Assembly (NCBI RefSeq): GCF_028010285.1
Contig: NZ_CP116304.1
Coordinates: forward strand, 5,348,501-5,412,500
Reading direction: 5' to 3'
From: Pseudomonas sp. Q1-7
Lineage (GTDB): Bacteria; Pseudomonadota; Gammaproteobacteria; Pseudomonadales; Pseudomonadaceae
Length of the DNA: 64,000 bases
Both the position numbers and the translations under genes were made by a program. The notes under the pieces were generated by a model. The model saw only the letters and a list, made by a program, of their open reading frames with translations. It was not told where the DNA came from and did no database searches. The first letter of the stretch is position 1. Each line of letters opens with the position of its first letter. Shown piece by piece: positions 10,327-19,981 of the stretch.

Positions 10327-12009
10327 ATGCGAGAAAAACAAATCCCGGGCACCTTGCCGGTACCTGCCGCCTTCATGAATGCGCAGAACGCCATCGTCGG
10401 CTTGCGCGGCAAGGATCTGTTCTCCACCGTACGCAACCTGGCGCTGCAAGGATTGCGGCACCCTGTGCACAGCGCGCGACACGTGTTCGCCTTCGGCAGC
10501 CAGGTCAGCCGCGTACTGCTCGGCGATACCCTGTACCAGCCCAATCCGCAGGACAGCCGCTTCGCCGATCCGTCCTGGCAGCACAACCCCTTCTATCGCC
10601 GTGGCCTGCAGGTCTATCTCGCCTGGCAGAAGCAACTCAGCGCCTGGATCGATGAAAGCGATCTCAACGACGACGACCGCGCCCGCGCGCGCTTCGTCCT
10701 GGCCCAGTTGAGCGACGCCCTCGCGCCAACCAACAGCCTGCTCAATCCACTGGCGGTGAAGGAGCTTTTCAATACCGGCGGCCTCAGCCTGATCAAGGGC
10801 ATGAGCCACCTGCTGGACGACCTGCTGCACAACGACGGCATGCCCAGCCAGGTCAGCAAGCACGCCTTCGAGATCGGCCGCAACCTGGCCGTCACCCCCG
10901 GCGCGGTGGTCTTCCGCAACGAGCTGCTGGAGCTGATCCAGTACAAGCCGATGAGCGAGAAGCAATACCTGCGCCCCCTGCTGGTGGTGCCGCCGCAGAT
11001 CAACAAGTACTACATCTTCGACCTCAGCCCGGATAAGAGCTTCGTCCAGTACGCCCTCAAGAACGGCCTGCAGGTGTTCATGGTGAGCTGGCGCAACCCG
11101 GACGCGCGCCATCGCGAATGGGGCCTGTCCACCTACGTGCAAGCCCTGGAGGAAGCCTTCGAGGCCTGCCGCGCCATTACCGGCAGCAAGGAAGTTAACC
11201 TGCTGGGTGCCTGCGCCGGCGGCCTCACCATCGCCGCCCTGCAAGGCCACCTGCAGGCGCGCCGGCAGATGCGCAAGGTCAGCAGCGCGAGCTACCTGGT
11301 CAGCCTGCTGGACAGCCAGGTCGACAGCCCCGCCGTGCTCTTCGCCGACGAGCAGACCCTGGAAGCCGCCAAACGCCGCTCGTACCAGGCCGGCGTGCTG
11401 GAGGGCAAGGCCATGGCCAAGGTGTTCGCCTGGATGCGCCCCAACGACCTGGTGTGGAACTACTTCGTCAACAACTACCTGCTGGGCCGCGAACCCCCGG
11501 CTTTCGACATTCTTTACTGGAACAACGACAACACCCGCCTGCCCGCCGCGCTGCACGGCGACATGCTGGACTTCTTCAAGCACAACCCGCTCGCCCGCAG
11601 CGGCGGCCTGGAGATCTGCGGCACCCCCATCGACCTGCAGAAGGTCACGGTGGACAGCTTCAGCGTGGCCGGCATCAACGACCACATCACCCCCTGGGAC
11701 GCCGTCTACCGCTCCGCCCTGCTGCTGGGCGGGGATAGTCGCTTCGTGCTGTCGAACAGCGGGCATATCCAGAGCATCCTCAACCCGCCGGGCAACCCCA
11801 AGGCCAACTACTACGAGAACGGCAAGCTGAGCTCCGACCCGCGCGCCTGGTACTACGATGCCAAGCATGTGCAGGGCAGCTGGTGGCCGCAGTGGCTGGG
11901 CTGGATTCAGGAGCGTGCCGGCGAACAGCGGGAAACCATCATGGCCCTGGGCAACCAGGACTACCCACCCATGGAGGCCGCGCCCGGCACTTACGTGCAC
12001 GTACGTTGA
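10327..12009 (+). CDS. phaC2: Class II poly(3-hydroxyalkanoate) synthase 2
   Basis: This 560-aa paralogue of PhaC1 has the same catalytic plan: GACAGG with Cys296, Asp452 in NDHITPW and His480 in SNSGHIQS. The 171-bp upstream gap could hold a separate promoter, but none was identified with confidence. An ACGGAGCG ribosome site precedes the ATG. One 111-nt stretch (11341-11451) differs from phaC1 at only 3 positions, far more alike than the rest of the genes. Confidence 0.97.
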   Translation: MREKQIPGTLPVPAAFMNAQNAIVGLRGKDLFSTVRNLALQGLRHPVHSARHVFAFGSQVSRVLLGDTLYQPNPQDSRFADPSWQHNPFYRRGLQVYLAWQKQLSAWIDESDLNDDDRARARFVLAQLSDALAPTNSLLNPLAVKELFNTGGLSLIKGMSHLLDDLLHNDGMPSQVSKHAFEIGRNLAVTPGAVVFRNELLELIQYKPMSEKQYLRPLLVVPPQINKYYIFDLSPDKSFVQYALKNGLQVFMVSWRNPDARHREWGLSTYVQALEEAFEACRAITGSKEVNLLGACAGGLTIAALQGHLQARRQMRKVSSASYLVSLLDSQVDSPAVLFADEQTLEAAKRRSYQAGVLEGKAMAKVFAWMRPNDLVWNYFVNNYLLGREPPAFDILYWNNDNTRLPAALHGDMLDFFKHNPLARSGGLEICGTPIDLQKVTVDSFSVAGINDHITPWDAVYRSALLLGGDSRFVLSNSGHIQSILNPPGNPKANYYENGKLSSDPRAWYYDAKHVQGSWWPQWLGWIQERAGEQRETIMALGNQDYPPMEAAPGTYVHVR

Positions 12010-12083
12010 GCCCAACGGACCGGCCGGACCTGTCGTCCGGCCGGCCCTTCACCCGACCCCGGAAAGCCTGACAAGAACCCTGG

Positions 12084-12698
12084 ATGAAGACCCGCGACCG
12101 CATCCTCGAATGCGCCCTCGAACTGTTCAACCGCAACGGCGAACCCAATGTCACCACGCTGGAAATCGCCACTGAACTGGGCATCAGTCCCGGCAACCTC
12201 TACTACCACTTCCACGGCAAGGAACCGCTGGTGATGGCGCTGTTCGAGCGTTTCCAGGAACAGCTGGCGCCGTTGCTCGACCCACCTGACGACGCGCGCC
12301 TCGACGCTGAGGATTACTGGCTGTTCCTGCACCTGATCGTCGAGCGCCTGGCGCAGTACCGGTTCCTGTTCCAGGACCTCTCCAATCTCGCCGGACGCTT
12401 GCCGAAGCTGGCGCGGGGGATGCGCAACTGGCTCAACCACCTCAAGCGCACCCTGGCCGCGCTGCTGGCCCGGCTCAAGGCCGAGCAGCAGTTGGTCAGT
12501 GATACCGAGGCCCTCGGCCAACTGGTGGAACAGATCACCCTGACCCTGCTGTTCTCACTCGATTACCAGCGGGTGCTGGGCAGCAGCGGCGAGATCCGCC
12601 TGGTGGTCTATCAGGTGATGATGCTGGTGGCGCCGCACCTGCGGCCCGGCTCGCGACACGCCGCCGAACAACTGGCCAGGCGCTATCTGGAAGCCTGA
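12084..12698 (+). CDS. phaD: TetR-family regulator of PHA genes
   Basis: PhaD is a 204-aa TetR-type DNA-binding protein. The N-terminal helix-turn-helix (about residues 25-46) contains TTLEIATELGISPGNLYYHF. The C-terminal helical half would form the ligand/dimer domain. In pseudomonads PhaD is an activator of phaC1 and phaI transcription (established for the family). It is last in the + strand pha run and ends at a strong two-way terminator. Confidence 0.93.
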   Translation: MKTRDRILECALELFNRNGEPNVTTLEIATELGISPGNLYYHFHGKEPLVMALFERFQEQLAPLLDPPDDARLDAEDYWLFLHLIVERLAQYRFLFQDLSNLAGRLPKLARGMRNWLNHLKRTLAALLARLKAEQQLVSDTEALGQLVEQITLTLLFSLDYQRVLGSSGEIRLVVYQVMMLVAPHLRPGSRHAAEQLARRYLEA

Positions 12699-12700
12699 AA

Positions 12701-12731
12701 CGAAAACGCCCGGACAAGCCGGGCGTTTTCG
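12701..12731. terminator. Bidirectional terminator between phaD and phaF
   Basis: A perfect 13-bp stem, CGAAAACGCCCGG (12701-12713) with CCGGGCGTTTTCG (12719-12731) around ACAAG, has A/T tracts in both arms. It therefore has terminator form in both directions between the convergent phaD and phaF genes. Confidence 0.9.
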
Positions 12732-12746
12732 TCATATCGACACGAC

Positions 12747-13553
12747 TCAGGACTGGCTGGTCGGCGGAGTGGCCGGCGCCGCCGGGGCCGCACTTGCCGG
12801 AGCAGCAGCGGCAGCCGGTGCCGCGGGTGCAGGGCTCGCAGCCGGCGCGGCGGGCTTGGCGACCTTGGGCGCAGCGGGCTTCTTCGCGACCGGCTTCTTC
12901 GCCGCGGCCGGTTTGGCAGCGGCAGCGGGCTTGGCAGCGGGCTTCGCTGCGGCGGGCTTGGCGGCAGATGCCGGTTTCGCGGCCTTCGCAGCCGGTTTGG
13001 CAGCGGCGGCCGGCTTCGCAGCGGGCTTGGCGGCAGCAGCCTTGGGCGCCGGCTTGGCGACCACTTTGGCGGCAGGCTTGGCCGCAACCTTGGCAGCCGG
13101 CTTGGCGGCTGGCTTGACCGATTTGGCCGACACGCCAGCGAGCTTCTCGAGCTGCTTGGTCAGGGCATCCACCTTGCCTTGCAGGTCTTTCACCTCACTG
13201 CGGCTGGGCACGCCGAGACGGGAAATGGCACTGTTCAGACGCTTGTCGAAAGCCTCTTCCAGCTCGCTCCACTTGCCGATGGCCTTGCCCTTGACCTCTT
13301 CGACCTTGGACTTGGCCGAACCCACGCGGGAGCCCACCTTCGACTTCACCGCGCCCACCTGCTTGTCCACCTCGGTCTTGGCCTGCTTTTCGGCCTTCTC
13401 GCCATCCTTGACCAGCGTATCGAACAGCTTGGAGCCGTCGTTGCTGATCTTCGAGTAGGCCCCCAAGCCAGCCAACCAGATCTGGCGCGAGTAGTTCTCG
13501 ATCTCGCCGATCCAGGAGTTGGTGTCTTTATCGGTTTTCTTCTTGCCAGCCAT
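12747..13553 (-). CDS. phaF: PHA granule-associated phasin with histone-like tail
   Basis: PhaF coats PHA granules with its N-terminal phasin half and binds DNA through a basic tail, helping share granules between daughter cells. In the 268-aa product, residues 1 to about 140 are helical phasin with a short coiled coil (VKDLQGKVDALTKQLEKL). From about 143 on, the protein is built of AAKPAA-type histone H1-like repeats, ending Ala/Pro-rich and acid-free. The DNA of the tail is itself a low-complexity repeat (about 12790-13120). It is 10 nt downstream of phaI. Confidence 0.95.
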   Translation of the reverse strand: MAGKKKTDKDTNSWIGEIENYSRQIWLAGLGAYSKISNDGSKLFDTLVKDGEKAEKQAKTEVDKQVGAVKSKVGSRVGSAKSKVEEVKGKAIGKWSELEEAFDKRLNSAISRLGVPSRSEVKDLQGKVDALTKQLEKLAGVSAKSVKPAAKPAAKVAAKPAAKVVAKPAPKAAAAKPAAKPAAAAKPAAKAAKPASAAKPAAAKPAAKPAAAAKPAAAKKPVAKKPAAPKVAKPAAPAASPAPAAPAAAAAPASAAPAAPATPPTSQS

Positions 13554-13563
13554 CCTGCTCTCC

Positions 13564-13995
13564 TTATTTGGTTCGCGCGACGTGCTCGAGCAACGCGCTC
13601 AGCTCATCAAGCTTAGCAGAGAGTGCCTCAACATCCTGCCGGGAGGGAATGCCGATGCGGTTGAGTGCGCTGGCGACACGACTGTCGAATGCCTTCTCGA
13701 TCTTGTCGAACTGCACTTCGACCTTTTCCTTCACGCCGCTGACGCTGCTCTTCACATTGTCGAACTGGCTGTTGGCGGCCTCGACCTGCTGATCCACCAG
13801 CTTCTTGCCCTGCTTCTCGACGCCTTCGCCGGCCTTCACCAGTTCCTTGAAATAGTCCACGCCCTCGGCGCCGACCTTGGCATAGGCCCCCAGGCCAGCC
13901 AGCCAGATCTTGCGAGCGTAAAGCTTCGCATCGGCAAGGACGGTGGACTTGCTTTCGACTTTCTCGGTTTTCTTCTTGACGGCTACTTTGGCCAT
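13564..13995 (-). CDS. phaI: Phasin PhaI
   Basis: PhaI is the main small phasin that covers PHA granules. The 143-aa protein shares the phasin core with PhaF: the IWLAGLGAYAKVG segment, a long amphipathic helix and the RIGIPSRQDVEALSAKLDELS end, but lacks the basic tail. The ATG at 13995 gives MAKVAVKKKTEK; an upstream in-frame ATG adds only four residues. It is the first gene of the phaI-phaF operon. Confidence 0.95.
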   Translation of the reverse strand: MAKVAVKKKTEKVESKSTVLADAKLYARKIWLAGLGAYAKVGAEGVDYFKELVKAGEGVEKQGKKLVDQQVEAANSQFDNVKSSVSGVKEKVEVQFDKIEKAFDSRVASALNRIGIPSRQDVEALSAKLDELSALLEHVARTK

Positions 13996-14063
13996 GGCAC
14001 ACCTCACGCAGAAGTTTGGAGGACTCGTCCTTTGCAGGACTTGAGCGCAAGGTAGCGATGAAA

Positions 14064-14071
14064 ATTAGAAA
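14064..14071 (-). promoter_or_regulatory. TTTCTAATT-type element upstream of phaI
   Basis: Read on the - strand this is TTTCTAAT, extended to TTTCTAATT, about 70 nt upstream of the phaI ATG. The same 9-mer is 215 nt upstream of phaC1 (7243-7251). A regulator half-site, for example for PhaD, is a guess from shared position. Confidence 0.3.
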
Positions 14072-14220
14072 CCGCATACTAGCCACGGAGTCGTCGCGCT
14101 CGGACCGGAGGTTGGTGCCGGGCGGAGCGAGGCCCAGCAAGGGGCGGCGCATCGGAATCGTTGGGATTCGCACGCTCAGCGCCAACCCGCAAGAGGGTCA
14201 TTGCCGACGGGCCTGGCCAC

Positions 14221-14496
14221 TCAAACCAGGTATTCGTCCAGCGCCTTCTCGATCTCGCGCTTGATGCTGCCGCTCAGTGCCGACAGCAGCAGGCCGAGCT
14301 TGACCTCCACGCGCACCCGGGCGTCACTCACTTCGATTGCGCCGTCGGCGCCGCTGCGCTTGAACTCCAGGGTGTCGCCGCGCCACTGGTAACGCACGTC
14401 GTATTCACGGGCCAGACGCTCGGCCAGCCTCTCGGCCTTCTCCCGGACGGCCTCGCGACCGAGGCTGTGGGAACGTTCTACATGAATACGCGCCAT
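14221..14496 (-). CDS. Polyhydroxyalkanoic acid system family protein
   Basis: This 91-aa protein matches the small PHA-system family found beside pha genes: MARIHVERSHSLG at the start, an alternating beta-strand middle (YQWRGDTLEFKRSG, VRVEVKLGLLLSAL) and a helical C-terminus. Its function is unproven. The ATG at 14496 is chosen over upstream in-frame starts because the family begins here. It runs in the same direction as phaI with 225 nt between them, and diverges from ubiE. Confidence 0.8.
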   Translation of the reverse strand: MARIHVERSHSLGREAVREKAERLAERLAREYDVRYQWRGDTLEFKRSGADGAIEVSDARVRVEVKLGLLLSALSGSIKREIEKALDEYLV

Positions 14497-14638
14497 GGGC
14501 GACTCCTGAGCTGCGGCCTTTGGTCGCGCGACTATACCAGCCCGCGCGGGCCCCGGCCGCACCCCTCGCCATCCACCGCCAAGACAAAGCCGGGCGCCGG
14601 CATTAGAATGGCCGCCATTCAATTCCGGTGGCAGCGAC

Positions 14639-15409
14639 ATGAACGATCCGCGCAAAGGCAACGACGCCGAACCCACGACCCACTTCGGCTACCAGCAGGT
14701 TCCCGAAAGCCAGAAGGCCGACAAGGTCGCTGACGTCTTCCACTCGGTGGCGGCCAAGTACGACCTGATGAACGACCTGATGTCCGCTGGCGTCCACCGC
14801 CTGTGGAAGCGCTTCACCATCGAGCTGTCCGGCGTGCGTCCGGGCAACCGCGTGCTGGACATCGCCGGCGGCACCGGCGACCTCACCCGGCAGTTCTCGC
14901 GCCTGGTGGGCGCGACCGGCGAAGTCGTGCTGGCCGACATCAACGCCTCCATGCTCAAGGTGGGCCGCGACAAACTGCTGGACAGCGGTGTGGCCGGCAA
15001 CGTCAGCTTCGTCCAGGCCGATGCCGAGAAGCTGCCCTTCCCCGACAACCATTTCGACACGGTCACCATCGCCTTCGGCCTGCGCAACGTCACCCACAAG
15101 GACGACGCCCTGCGCTCCATGCTGCGGGTGCTCAAGCCGGGCGGTCGCCTGCTGGTGCTGGAGTTTTCCAAGCCCACCAGCGGCCTGCTGTCCAAGGCCT
15201 ACGACGCCTACTCCTTCAGCCTGCTGCCGCTGATGGGCAAGCTGATCACCAACGACGCCGAGAGCTACCGCTACCTGGCCGAGTCGATCCGCATGCACCC
15301 GGACCAGGAAACCCTCAAGGCGATGATGGCCGAGGCCGGATTCGAGCGCGTCACCTACCACAACATGACTGGCGGCATCGTCGCCCTGCACCGCGGTATC
15401 AAGCCCTGA
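14639..15409 (+). CDS. ubiE: Ubiquinone/menaquinone C-methyltransferase
   Basis: UbiE uses S-adenosylmethionine to methylate the quinone ring in ubiquinone (and demethylmenaquinone) synthesis. The 256-aa protein carries the SAM-binding motif [12 protein letters not shown] near residue 75 and the family signature [17 protein letters not shown]. Its TGA shares one base with the ATG of ubiJ, so translation is coupled in a ubiE-ubiJ-ubiB operon. Confidence 0.97.
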   Translation: MNDPRKGNDAEPTTHFGYQQVPESQKADKVADVFHSVAAKYDLMNDLMSAGVHRLWKRFTIELSGVRPGNRVLDIAGGTGDLTRQFSRLVGATGEVVLADINASMLKVGRDKLLDSGVAGNVSFVQADAEKLPFPDNHFDTVTIAFGLRNVTHKDDALRSMLRVLKPGGRLLVLEFSKPTSGLLSKAYDAYSFSLLPLMGKLITNDAESYRYLAESIRMHPDQETLKAMMAEAGFERVTYHNMTGGIVALHRGIKP

Positions 15410-16026
15410 TGCTGACCCAGGCGCTGCTCGCCGGCATCGAACTCGGCCTCAACCGGGTGCTGACCCTGGACAGCACCGCGCTGCCGCGCATGACCAGGCT
15501 GGAAGGTAGTGTCATCGAAGTCGATTGCCAGAACCCGGAGCTGACCCTGTTCCTGCTGCCCGGCGGCGACGGCCTGAGACTCTCCGCCCACTGGTCGGCC
15601 CCCGCCGATTGCCGCCTGCGCGCGCCAGCCTCCAGCCTACTGAAACTCGCCACCACGAAAGAGAAAACCGCCGTCCTGCATAGCGCCGAGGTCACCCTGG
15701 AAGGCGATAGCGCCGCACTGCTGGAACTGGCCGCCATCCTCCAGGACCTCGAACTGGACTGGGAGTACGAACTGTCGCGCTGGCTCGGCCCGGTCGGCAC
15801 CCAGTTGCTCGCCGGCCACCTGAAGAGCCGCGCGGGCTGGGCAGGACAGGGCCTGGACAGCCTGCGGCAGAACCTCGCCGACTACCTGGCCGAGGAATCG
15901 CGCACCCTGGTGGGCCGCCGCGAGGCCGACGCGCGCTTCGCCGAACTGGACCGCCTCAAGCTCGCCCTCGACCGCCTCGATGCCCGTGTCGAGCGCCTGA
16001 ACCAGAGAAGCAAACCCGACGCATGA
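15409..16026 (+). CDS. ubiJ: Ubiquinone biosynthesis accessory factor UbiJ (SCP2 domain)
   Basis: UbiJ is a lipid-binding accessory protein of the ubiquinone synthesis complex. The 205-aa product starts [15 protein letters not shown], has an SCP2-like lipid-binding domain in the first 110 residues and a C-terminal helical tail ([26 protein letters not shown]) resembling a coiled coil. It overlaps ubiE by 1 nt and ubiB by 4 nt (ATGA), which sets the start and end. Confidence 0.9.
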   Translation: MLTQALLAGIELGLNRVLTLDSTALPRMTRLEGSVIEVDCQNPELTLFLLPGGDGLRLSAHWSAPADCRLRAPASSLLKLATTKEKTAVLHSAEVTLEGDSAALLELAAILQDLELDWEYELSRWLGPVGTQLLAGHLKSRAGWAGQGLDSLRQNLADYLAEESRTLVGRREADARFAELDRLKLALDRLDARVERLNQRSKPDA

Positions 16027-17615
16027 AGCTCCTCGCCGCCCGCCGCCTGTTGCGCATCCAGCAGGTCGTCATCCGCTACCGCCTCGATGACCTGCTGCTC
16101 GAACTGCCGCTGCCCTGGTGGCTGCGCGCGCTGAGCGTCCTCCTGCCCTGGCGCTGGCTGCCGCGCAAGGCACTGACCCAGTCCCGTGGCGCGCGCCTGC
16201 GCCTGGCCCTGGAAGACCTCGGACCGATCTTCATCAAGTTCGGCCAACTGCTCTCCACACGCCGCGACCTGCTGCCGCCGGACATCGCCGACGAACTGGC
16301 GCGCCTGCAGGATCGGGTGCCGCCGTTCTCCCCCGAGAAGGCCGTGGCGCGCATCGAGGAGCAACTCGGTGCCAAGGTCAGTCAGGTATTCGCCCGCTTC
16401 GACGTCGAGCCCCTGGCCTCGGCCTCGGTGGCCCAGGTCCACGCCGCCCAGTTGAAGAGCGGCGAAGAAGTGGTGGTGAAGGTGATCCGCCCCAACCTGC
16501 GGCCGATCATCCGCCAGGACCTCGCCTGGCTGTTCCTCCTCGCCCGCCTGGCCGAGCGCGTATCCGCCGACGCCCGCCGCCTGCGCCCGGTGGAGGTGGT
16601 GGGTGACTACGAAAAAACCATCTACGACGAGCTCGACCTGCTTCGCGAGGCCGCCAACGCCAGCCAGCTGCGACGCAACTTCGACGGTTCTCCGCTGCTC
16701 TACGTGCCCCAGGTCTACTGGGACTGGTGCCGCCCCAAGGTGCTGGTGATGGAACGCATCTACGGCATTCCGGTGACCGACCTGGCCACCCTCGCCGACC
16801 AGCGCACCGACATGAAGCTGCTGGCCGAGCGCGGCGTGGAAATCTTCTTCACCCAGGTGTTTCGCGACAGCTTCTTCCATGCCGACATGCACCCGGGGAA
16901 CATCTTCGTCGCCACTCGCCAGCCCTGGAACCCGCAGTACATTGCCATCGACTGCGGCATCATCGGCAGCCTCACCCCCGAGGACCAGGACTACCTGGCG
17001 CGCAACCTGATCGCCTTCTTCAAGCGCGACTACCGTCGTGTGGCACAGCTGCACATCGACTCCGGCTGGGTCCCGCCGGAAACCAAGGTCAACGACTTCG
17101 AAGCAGCCATCCGCACCGTCTGCGAACCCATCTTCGAAAAGCCGCTGAAGGACATTTCCTTCGGCCAGCTGCTGCTGCGCCTGTTCCAGACCGCCCGCCG
17201 CTTCAACATGGAAGTCCAGCCGCAACTGGTGCTGCTGCAGAAGACCCTGCTGAACATCGAGGGCCTGGGCCGCCAGCTCTACCCGGACCTGGATCTCTGG
17301 ACCACCGCCCAGCCCTTCCTGGAACGCTGGATGCGCGAGCGGGTGAACCCGCTGCAGCTGTTGCGTAACCTGCAGCAGCAGGCCGAGCAGGTGCCGCACC
17401 TGTCGCAGATCGCCCGCGACGCCCTGGAGCGTCTGGCCGTGCCCGCCGGCGCCGCGCAGAAATCCGTGCAACCGGATGACGCCCGCTGGCCGGCCCGCCT
17501 GCTCGGCGCCCTGCTGATCGCCGGCGCTGCCAGCCAGGGCCTGGCGCCCAGCGCCGACACCTGGCCGAGCTGGCTGATGCTGGCCGGCGGTCTCTATCTG
17601 GTGCTGCGCCGATAG
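16023..17615 (+). CDS. ubiB: UbiB atypical kinase-like protein
   Basis: UbiB belongs to the ADCK/UbiB atypical kinase family needed for ubiquinone synthesis. The 530-aa protein has the KxGQ-type motif ([11 protein letters not shown]), the AxVAQVHAA nucleotide loop, the catalytic-loop HADMHPGN and metal-binding IDCG. Two hydrophobic C-terminal segments ([12 protein letters not shown] and [12 protein letters not shown]) would anchor it in the inner membrane. It is third in the ubiE-ubiJ-ubiB unit. Confidence 0.96.
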   Translation: MKLLAARRLLRIQQVVIRYRLDDLLLELPLPWWLRALSVLLPWRWLPRKALTQSRGARLRLALEDLGPIFIKFGQLLSTRRDLLPPDIADELARLQDRVPPFSPEKAVARIEEQLGAKVSQVFARFDVEPLASASVAQVHAAQLKSGEEVVVKVIRPNLRPIIRQDLAWLFLLARLAERVSADARRLRPVEVVGDYEKTIYDELDLLREAANASQLRRNFDGSPLLYVPQVYWDWCRPKVLVMERIYGIPVTDLATLADQRTDMKLLAERGVEIFFTQVFRDSFFHADMHPGNIFVATRQPWNPQYIAIDCGIIGSLTPEDQDYLARNLIAFFKRDYRRVAQLHIDSGWVPPETKVNDFEAAIRTVCEPIFEKPLKDISFGQLLLRLFQTARRFNMEVQPQLVLLQKTLLNIEGLGRQLYPDLDLWTTAQPFLERWMRERVNPLQLLRNLQQQAEQVPHLSQIARDALERLAVPAGAAQKSVQPDDARWPARLLGALLIAGAASQGLAPSADTWPSWLMLAGGLYLVLRR

Positions 17616-17694
17616 CCAGCCCGGAGTGGCACTGGCACACTATTTCGAATCTGAGCGCCGGCTCCACGTGACCGGCCACGTTGTGGATGACCCG

Positions 17695-18096
17695 ATGAAA
17701 GACTGGCTGGAAGAGATCAACTGGAATGCCGAAGGCCTGGTGCCGGCGATCGCCCAGGACCACGAAACGGGCCGGGTACTGATGATGGCCTGGATGAACC
17801 GCGAAGCCCTCGCCCTCACCGTCGCCGAGAACCGCGCCATCTACTGGTCACGCTCCCGCGGCAAGCTCTGGCGCAAGGGCGAGGAATCCGGCCACGTGCA
17901 ACGCCTGCACGAGCTGCGCCTGGACTGTGATGCCGACGTCATCATCCTGTCGGTCGAACAGCTCGGCGGCATCGCCTGCCATACTGGCCGGGAAAGCTGC
18001 TTCTACCGCGTCTACGAGGACGGCGGCTGGAAGACCGTCGACCCCGTGCTCAAGGATCCGCATGCCATCTACGCCGCAGGACACAGCCATGAGTGA
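17695..18096 (+). CDS. hisI: Phosphoribosyl-AMP cyclohydrolase
   Basis: HisI opens the purine ring of phosphoribosyl-AMP, the third step of histidine synthesis. The 133-aa product shows the metal and active-site elements [16 protein letters not shown] and ESCFYR. The start [11 protein letters not shown] at 17695 is preferred over an in-frame GTG at 17626 because it matches family length. Its last 8 nt overlap hisE, which catalyses the preceding step, so the two functions fused as HisIE elsewhere are separate but coupled here. Confidence 0.95.
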   Translation: MKDWLEEINWNAEGLVPAIAQDHETGRVLMMAWMNREALALTVAENRAIYWSRSRGKLWRKGEESGHVQRLHELRLDCDADVIILSVEQLGGIACHTGRESCFYRVYEDGGWKTVDPVLKDPHAIYAAGHSHE

Positions 18097-18424
18097 TACC
18101 CTCACCCGCCTGGCCGAAGTGCTGGAGGAGCGCAAGAACGCCGCGCCCGACAGCTCCTACGTCGCCAGCCTGTACCACAAGGGCCTGAACAAGATCCTGG
18201 AGAAGGTCGGCGAAGAGGCAGTGGAAACCATCCTGGCCGCCAAGGACGCCGCCGCCGGTGGCGACGCCAGCGACCTGATCTACGAAACCGCCGACCTCTG
18301 GTTCCACAGCCTGGTCATGCTCGCCGCCCTCGGCCAGCACCCCCAGGCCGTGCTGGATGAACTGGACCGTCGCTTCGGCTTGTCCGGGCACGCCGAAAAG
18401 GCCGCCCGCCAGCCCTCCGCCTGA
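18089..18424 (+). CDS. hisE: Phosphoribosyl-ATP pyrophosphatase
   Basis: HisE hydrolyses phosphoribosyl-ATP to phosphoribosyl-AMP, the second histidine step. The 111-aa MazG-like helical protein contains [19 protein letters not shown] and the acidic pairs of the family (EEAVE, YETADL). It overlaps the end of hisI and lies 25 nt upstream of tatA, so the his and tat genes may share a transcript. Confidence 0.95.
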   Translation: MSDTLTRLAEVLEERKNAAPDSSYVASLYHKGLNKILEKVGEEAVETILAAKDAAAGGDASDLIYETADLWFHSLVMLAALGQHPQAVLDELDRRFGLSGHAEKAARQPSA

Positions 18425-18449
18425 CAACGACAATCAAGAGGAACACACC

Positions 18450-18710
18450 ATGGGCATCTTCGACTGGAAACACTGGCTGGTCATTCTCATCGTCGTCGTG
18501 CTGGTCTTCGGCACCAAGCGCCTGAAGAACCTCGGTTCCGACGTCGGCGAAGCCATCAAGGGCTTCCGCAAGGCGATGAACACCGAGGAAGGCGACAAGG
18601 CCCCCGAACAGAACACCACCGCCCAGCAGTCCGGCGCCCCGCTGAACCCGCCGCATACCATCGACGGCCAGGCGCAGAAGGTTCAGGACCCGGTGACCCG
18701 CAAGGACTGA
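18450..18710 (+). CDS. tatA: Twin-arginine translocase subunit TatA
   Basis: TatA forms the pore-like part of the Tat system that exports folded proteins. The 86-aa product has one N-terminal membrane helix ([14 protein letters not shown]), the conserved [10 protein letters not shown] hinge and an amphipathic helix ([11 protein letters not shown]), then a polar tail. A GAGGAA ribosome site precedes the ATG. tatB begins 6 nt after the stop. Confidence 0.96.
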   Translation: MGIFDWKHWLVILIVVVLVFGTKRLKNLGSDVGEAIKGFRKAMNTEEGDKAPEQNTTAQQSGAPLNPPHTIDGQAQKVQDPVTRKD

Positions 18711-18716
18711 CGCCCC

Positions 18717-19190
18717 ATGTTCGGTATCAGCTTCGGTGAACTCCTGCTGATCGGCCTGATCGCCCTGCTGGTGCTCGGGCCCGAGCGGCTGCCCGGCGCG
18801 GCACGCACCGCCGGCCTGTGGATCGGCCGCCTGAAACGCAGCTTCAACACGATCAAGACCGAGGTCGAGCGCGAGATCGGCGCCGACGAGATTCGTCGCC
18901 AGTTGCATAACGAACACATCATGGCGCTGGAGAAGCAGATCAAGGAGAGCATCGTGCCGCCCACGGCCGAATCCCTGCTCTCCAATCCAAAGCCTGACGG
19001 CGACATGTCGGCGCCAAGCGCTTCCGCCAGCCCGGCACCGGCCGCACCCACCGCGCCCGCCGCAGGCACGGACGCACCGAACCCGCCCGGCCAGGGCGCG
19101 CCCGCCGAACCGTCCATCCCCGTGACGAACGAAGCGAGCGCAACCGCCGCGGCCCCCACCGAACCGCAACAGCCGTCCCGCACCCCATGA
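18717..19190 (+). CDS. tatB: Twin-arginine translocase subunit TatB
   Basis: TatB partners TatC in recognising twin-arginine signal peptides. The 157-aa product starts [26 protein letters not shown], the typical single membrane helix with conserved Glu and Pro. An amphipathic helix and a long Ala/Pro-rich cytoplasmic tail follow. It overlaps tatC by 4 nt. Confidence 0.96.
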   Translation: MFGISFGELLLIGLIALLVLGPERLPGAARTAGLWIGRLKRSFNTIKTEVEREIGADEIRRQLHNEHIMALEKQIKESIVPPTAESLLSNPKPDGDMSAPSASASPAPAAPTAPAAGTDAPNPPGQGAPAEPSIPVTNEASATAAAPTEPQQPSRTP

Positions 19191-19981
19191 GCGACCAGAA
19201 GCCGGAACAGGACCAGGAAATGCCCCTGGTCTCGCACCTCACCGAACTGCGTACGCGCCTGTTGCGCTGCGTGGCGGCGATCTTCCTGATCTTCGCCTGC
19301 CTGTTCTACTTCGCCCAGAAGATCTACACCCTGGTCTCGGCGCCGCTGCGCCAATACCTGCCGGAAGGCGCGACCATGATCGCCACCGACGTGGCCTCGC
19401 CCTTCCTCACGCCGTTCAAGCTGACCATGGTGGTAGCGCTGTTTCTCGCCATGCCGGTGATCCTGCACCAGGTCTGGGGCTTCATCGCGCCCGGCCTGTA
19501 CAAGCACGAGAAGCGCATCGCCCTGCCGTTGCTGATTTCCAGCATCGTGTTGTTCTACAGCGGCATGGCCTTCGCCTACTTCCTGGTGTTCCCGCTGGTC
19601 TTCCACTTCTTCGCCAGCGTGACCCCCGAAGGCGTGGCGATGATGACCGACATCGCCAGCTACCTCGACTTCGTGATGACGCTGTTCTTCGCCTTCGGCG
19701 TGGCGTTCGAGATACCGGTGGCCGTGGTGCTGCTGATCTGGATAGGCGTCGTGGACGTGGCCTACCTCAAGCGCATCCGTCCATACGTCATCATCGGCTG
19801 CTTCGTGGTGGGGATGATCCTCACCCCGCCGGACATCTTCTCCCAGACCCTGCTGGCCATACCCATGTGGCTGCTGTTCGAGGTGGGCGTGTTCTGCGGC
19901 GGCTTGATCCGCAAGCGTAGCGCCCACCCAGACGACGACGTCGAAGAGCCCGGCGACCAGCCGCCCGTCGCCCGCCCGTGA
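19187..19981 (+). CDS. tatC: Twin-arginine translocase subunit TatC
   Basis: TatC is the six-helix receptor core of the Tat translocase. The 264-aa protein has the N-terminal [12 protein letters not shown] motif, the [11 protein letters not shown] loop and the C-terminal hydrophobic helices ending before [14 protein letters not shown]. It overlaps tatB (ATGA) and the GTG start of rsmE by 4 nt each, giving a tight tatA-tatB-tatC-rsmE unit. Confidence 0.97.
   Translation: MSDQKPEQDQEMPLVSHLTELRTRLLRCVAAIFLIFACLFYFAQKIYTLVSAPLRQYLPEGATMIATDVASPFLTPFKLTMVVALFLAMPVILHQVWGFIAPGLYKHEKRIALPLLISSIVLFYSGMAFAYFLVFPLVFHFFASVTPEGVAMMTDIASYLDFVMTLFFAFGVAFEIPVAVVLLIWIGVVDVAYLKRIRPYVIIGCFVVGMILTPPDIFSQTLLAIPMWLLFEVGVFCGGLIRKRSAHPDDDVEEPGDQPPVARP

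Noticed and set aside
9304..12015. 903-aa open frame on the - strand opposite phaZ and phaC2
   Set aside because: It lies fully opposite well-identified genes with catalytic residues; composition is shadow-like.
12790..13120. Dense tandem repeat resembling a satellite or CRISPR-like array
   Set aside because: It encodes the AAKPAA histone-like tail of PhaF; units vary in length and have no spacers.
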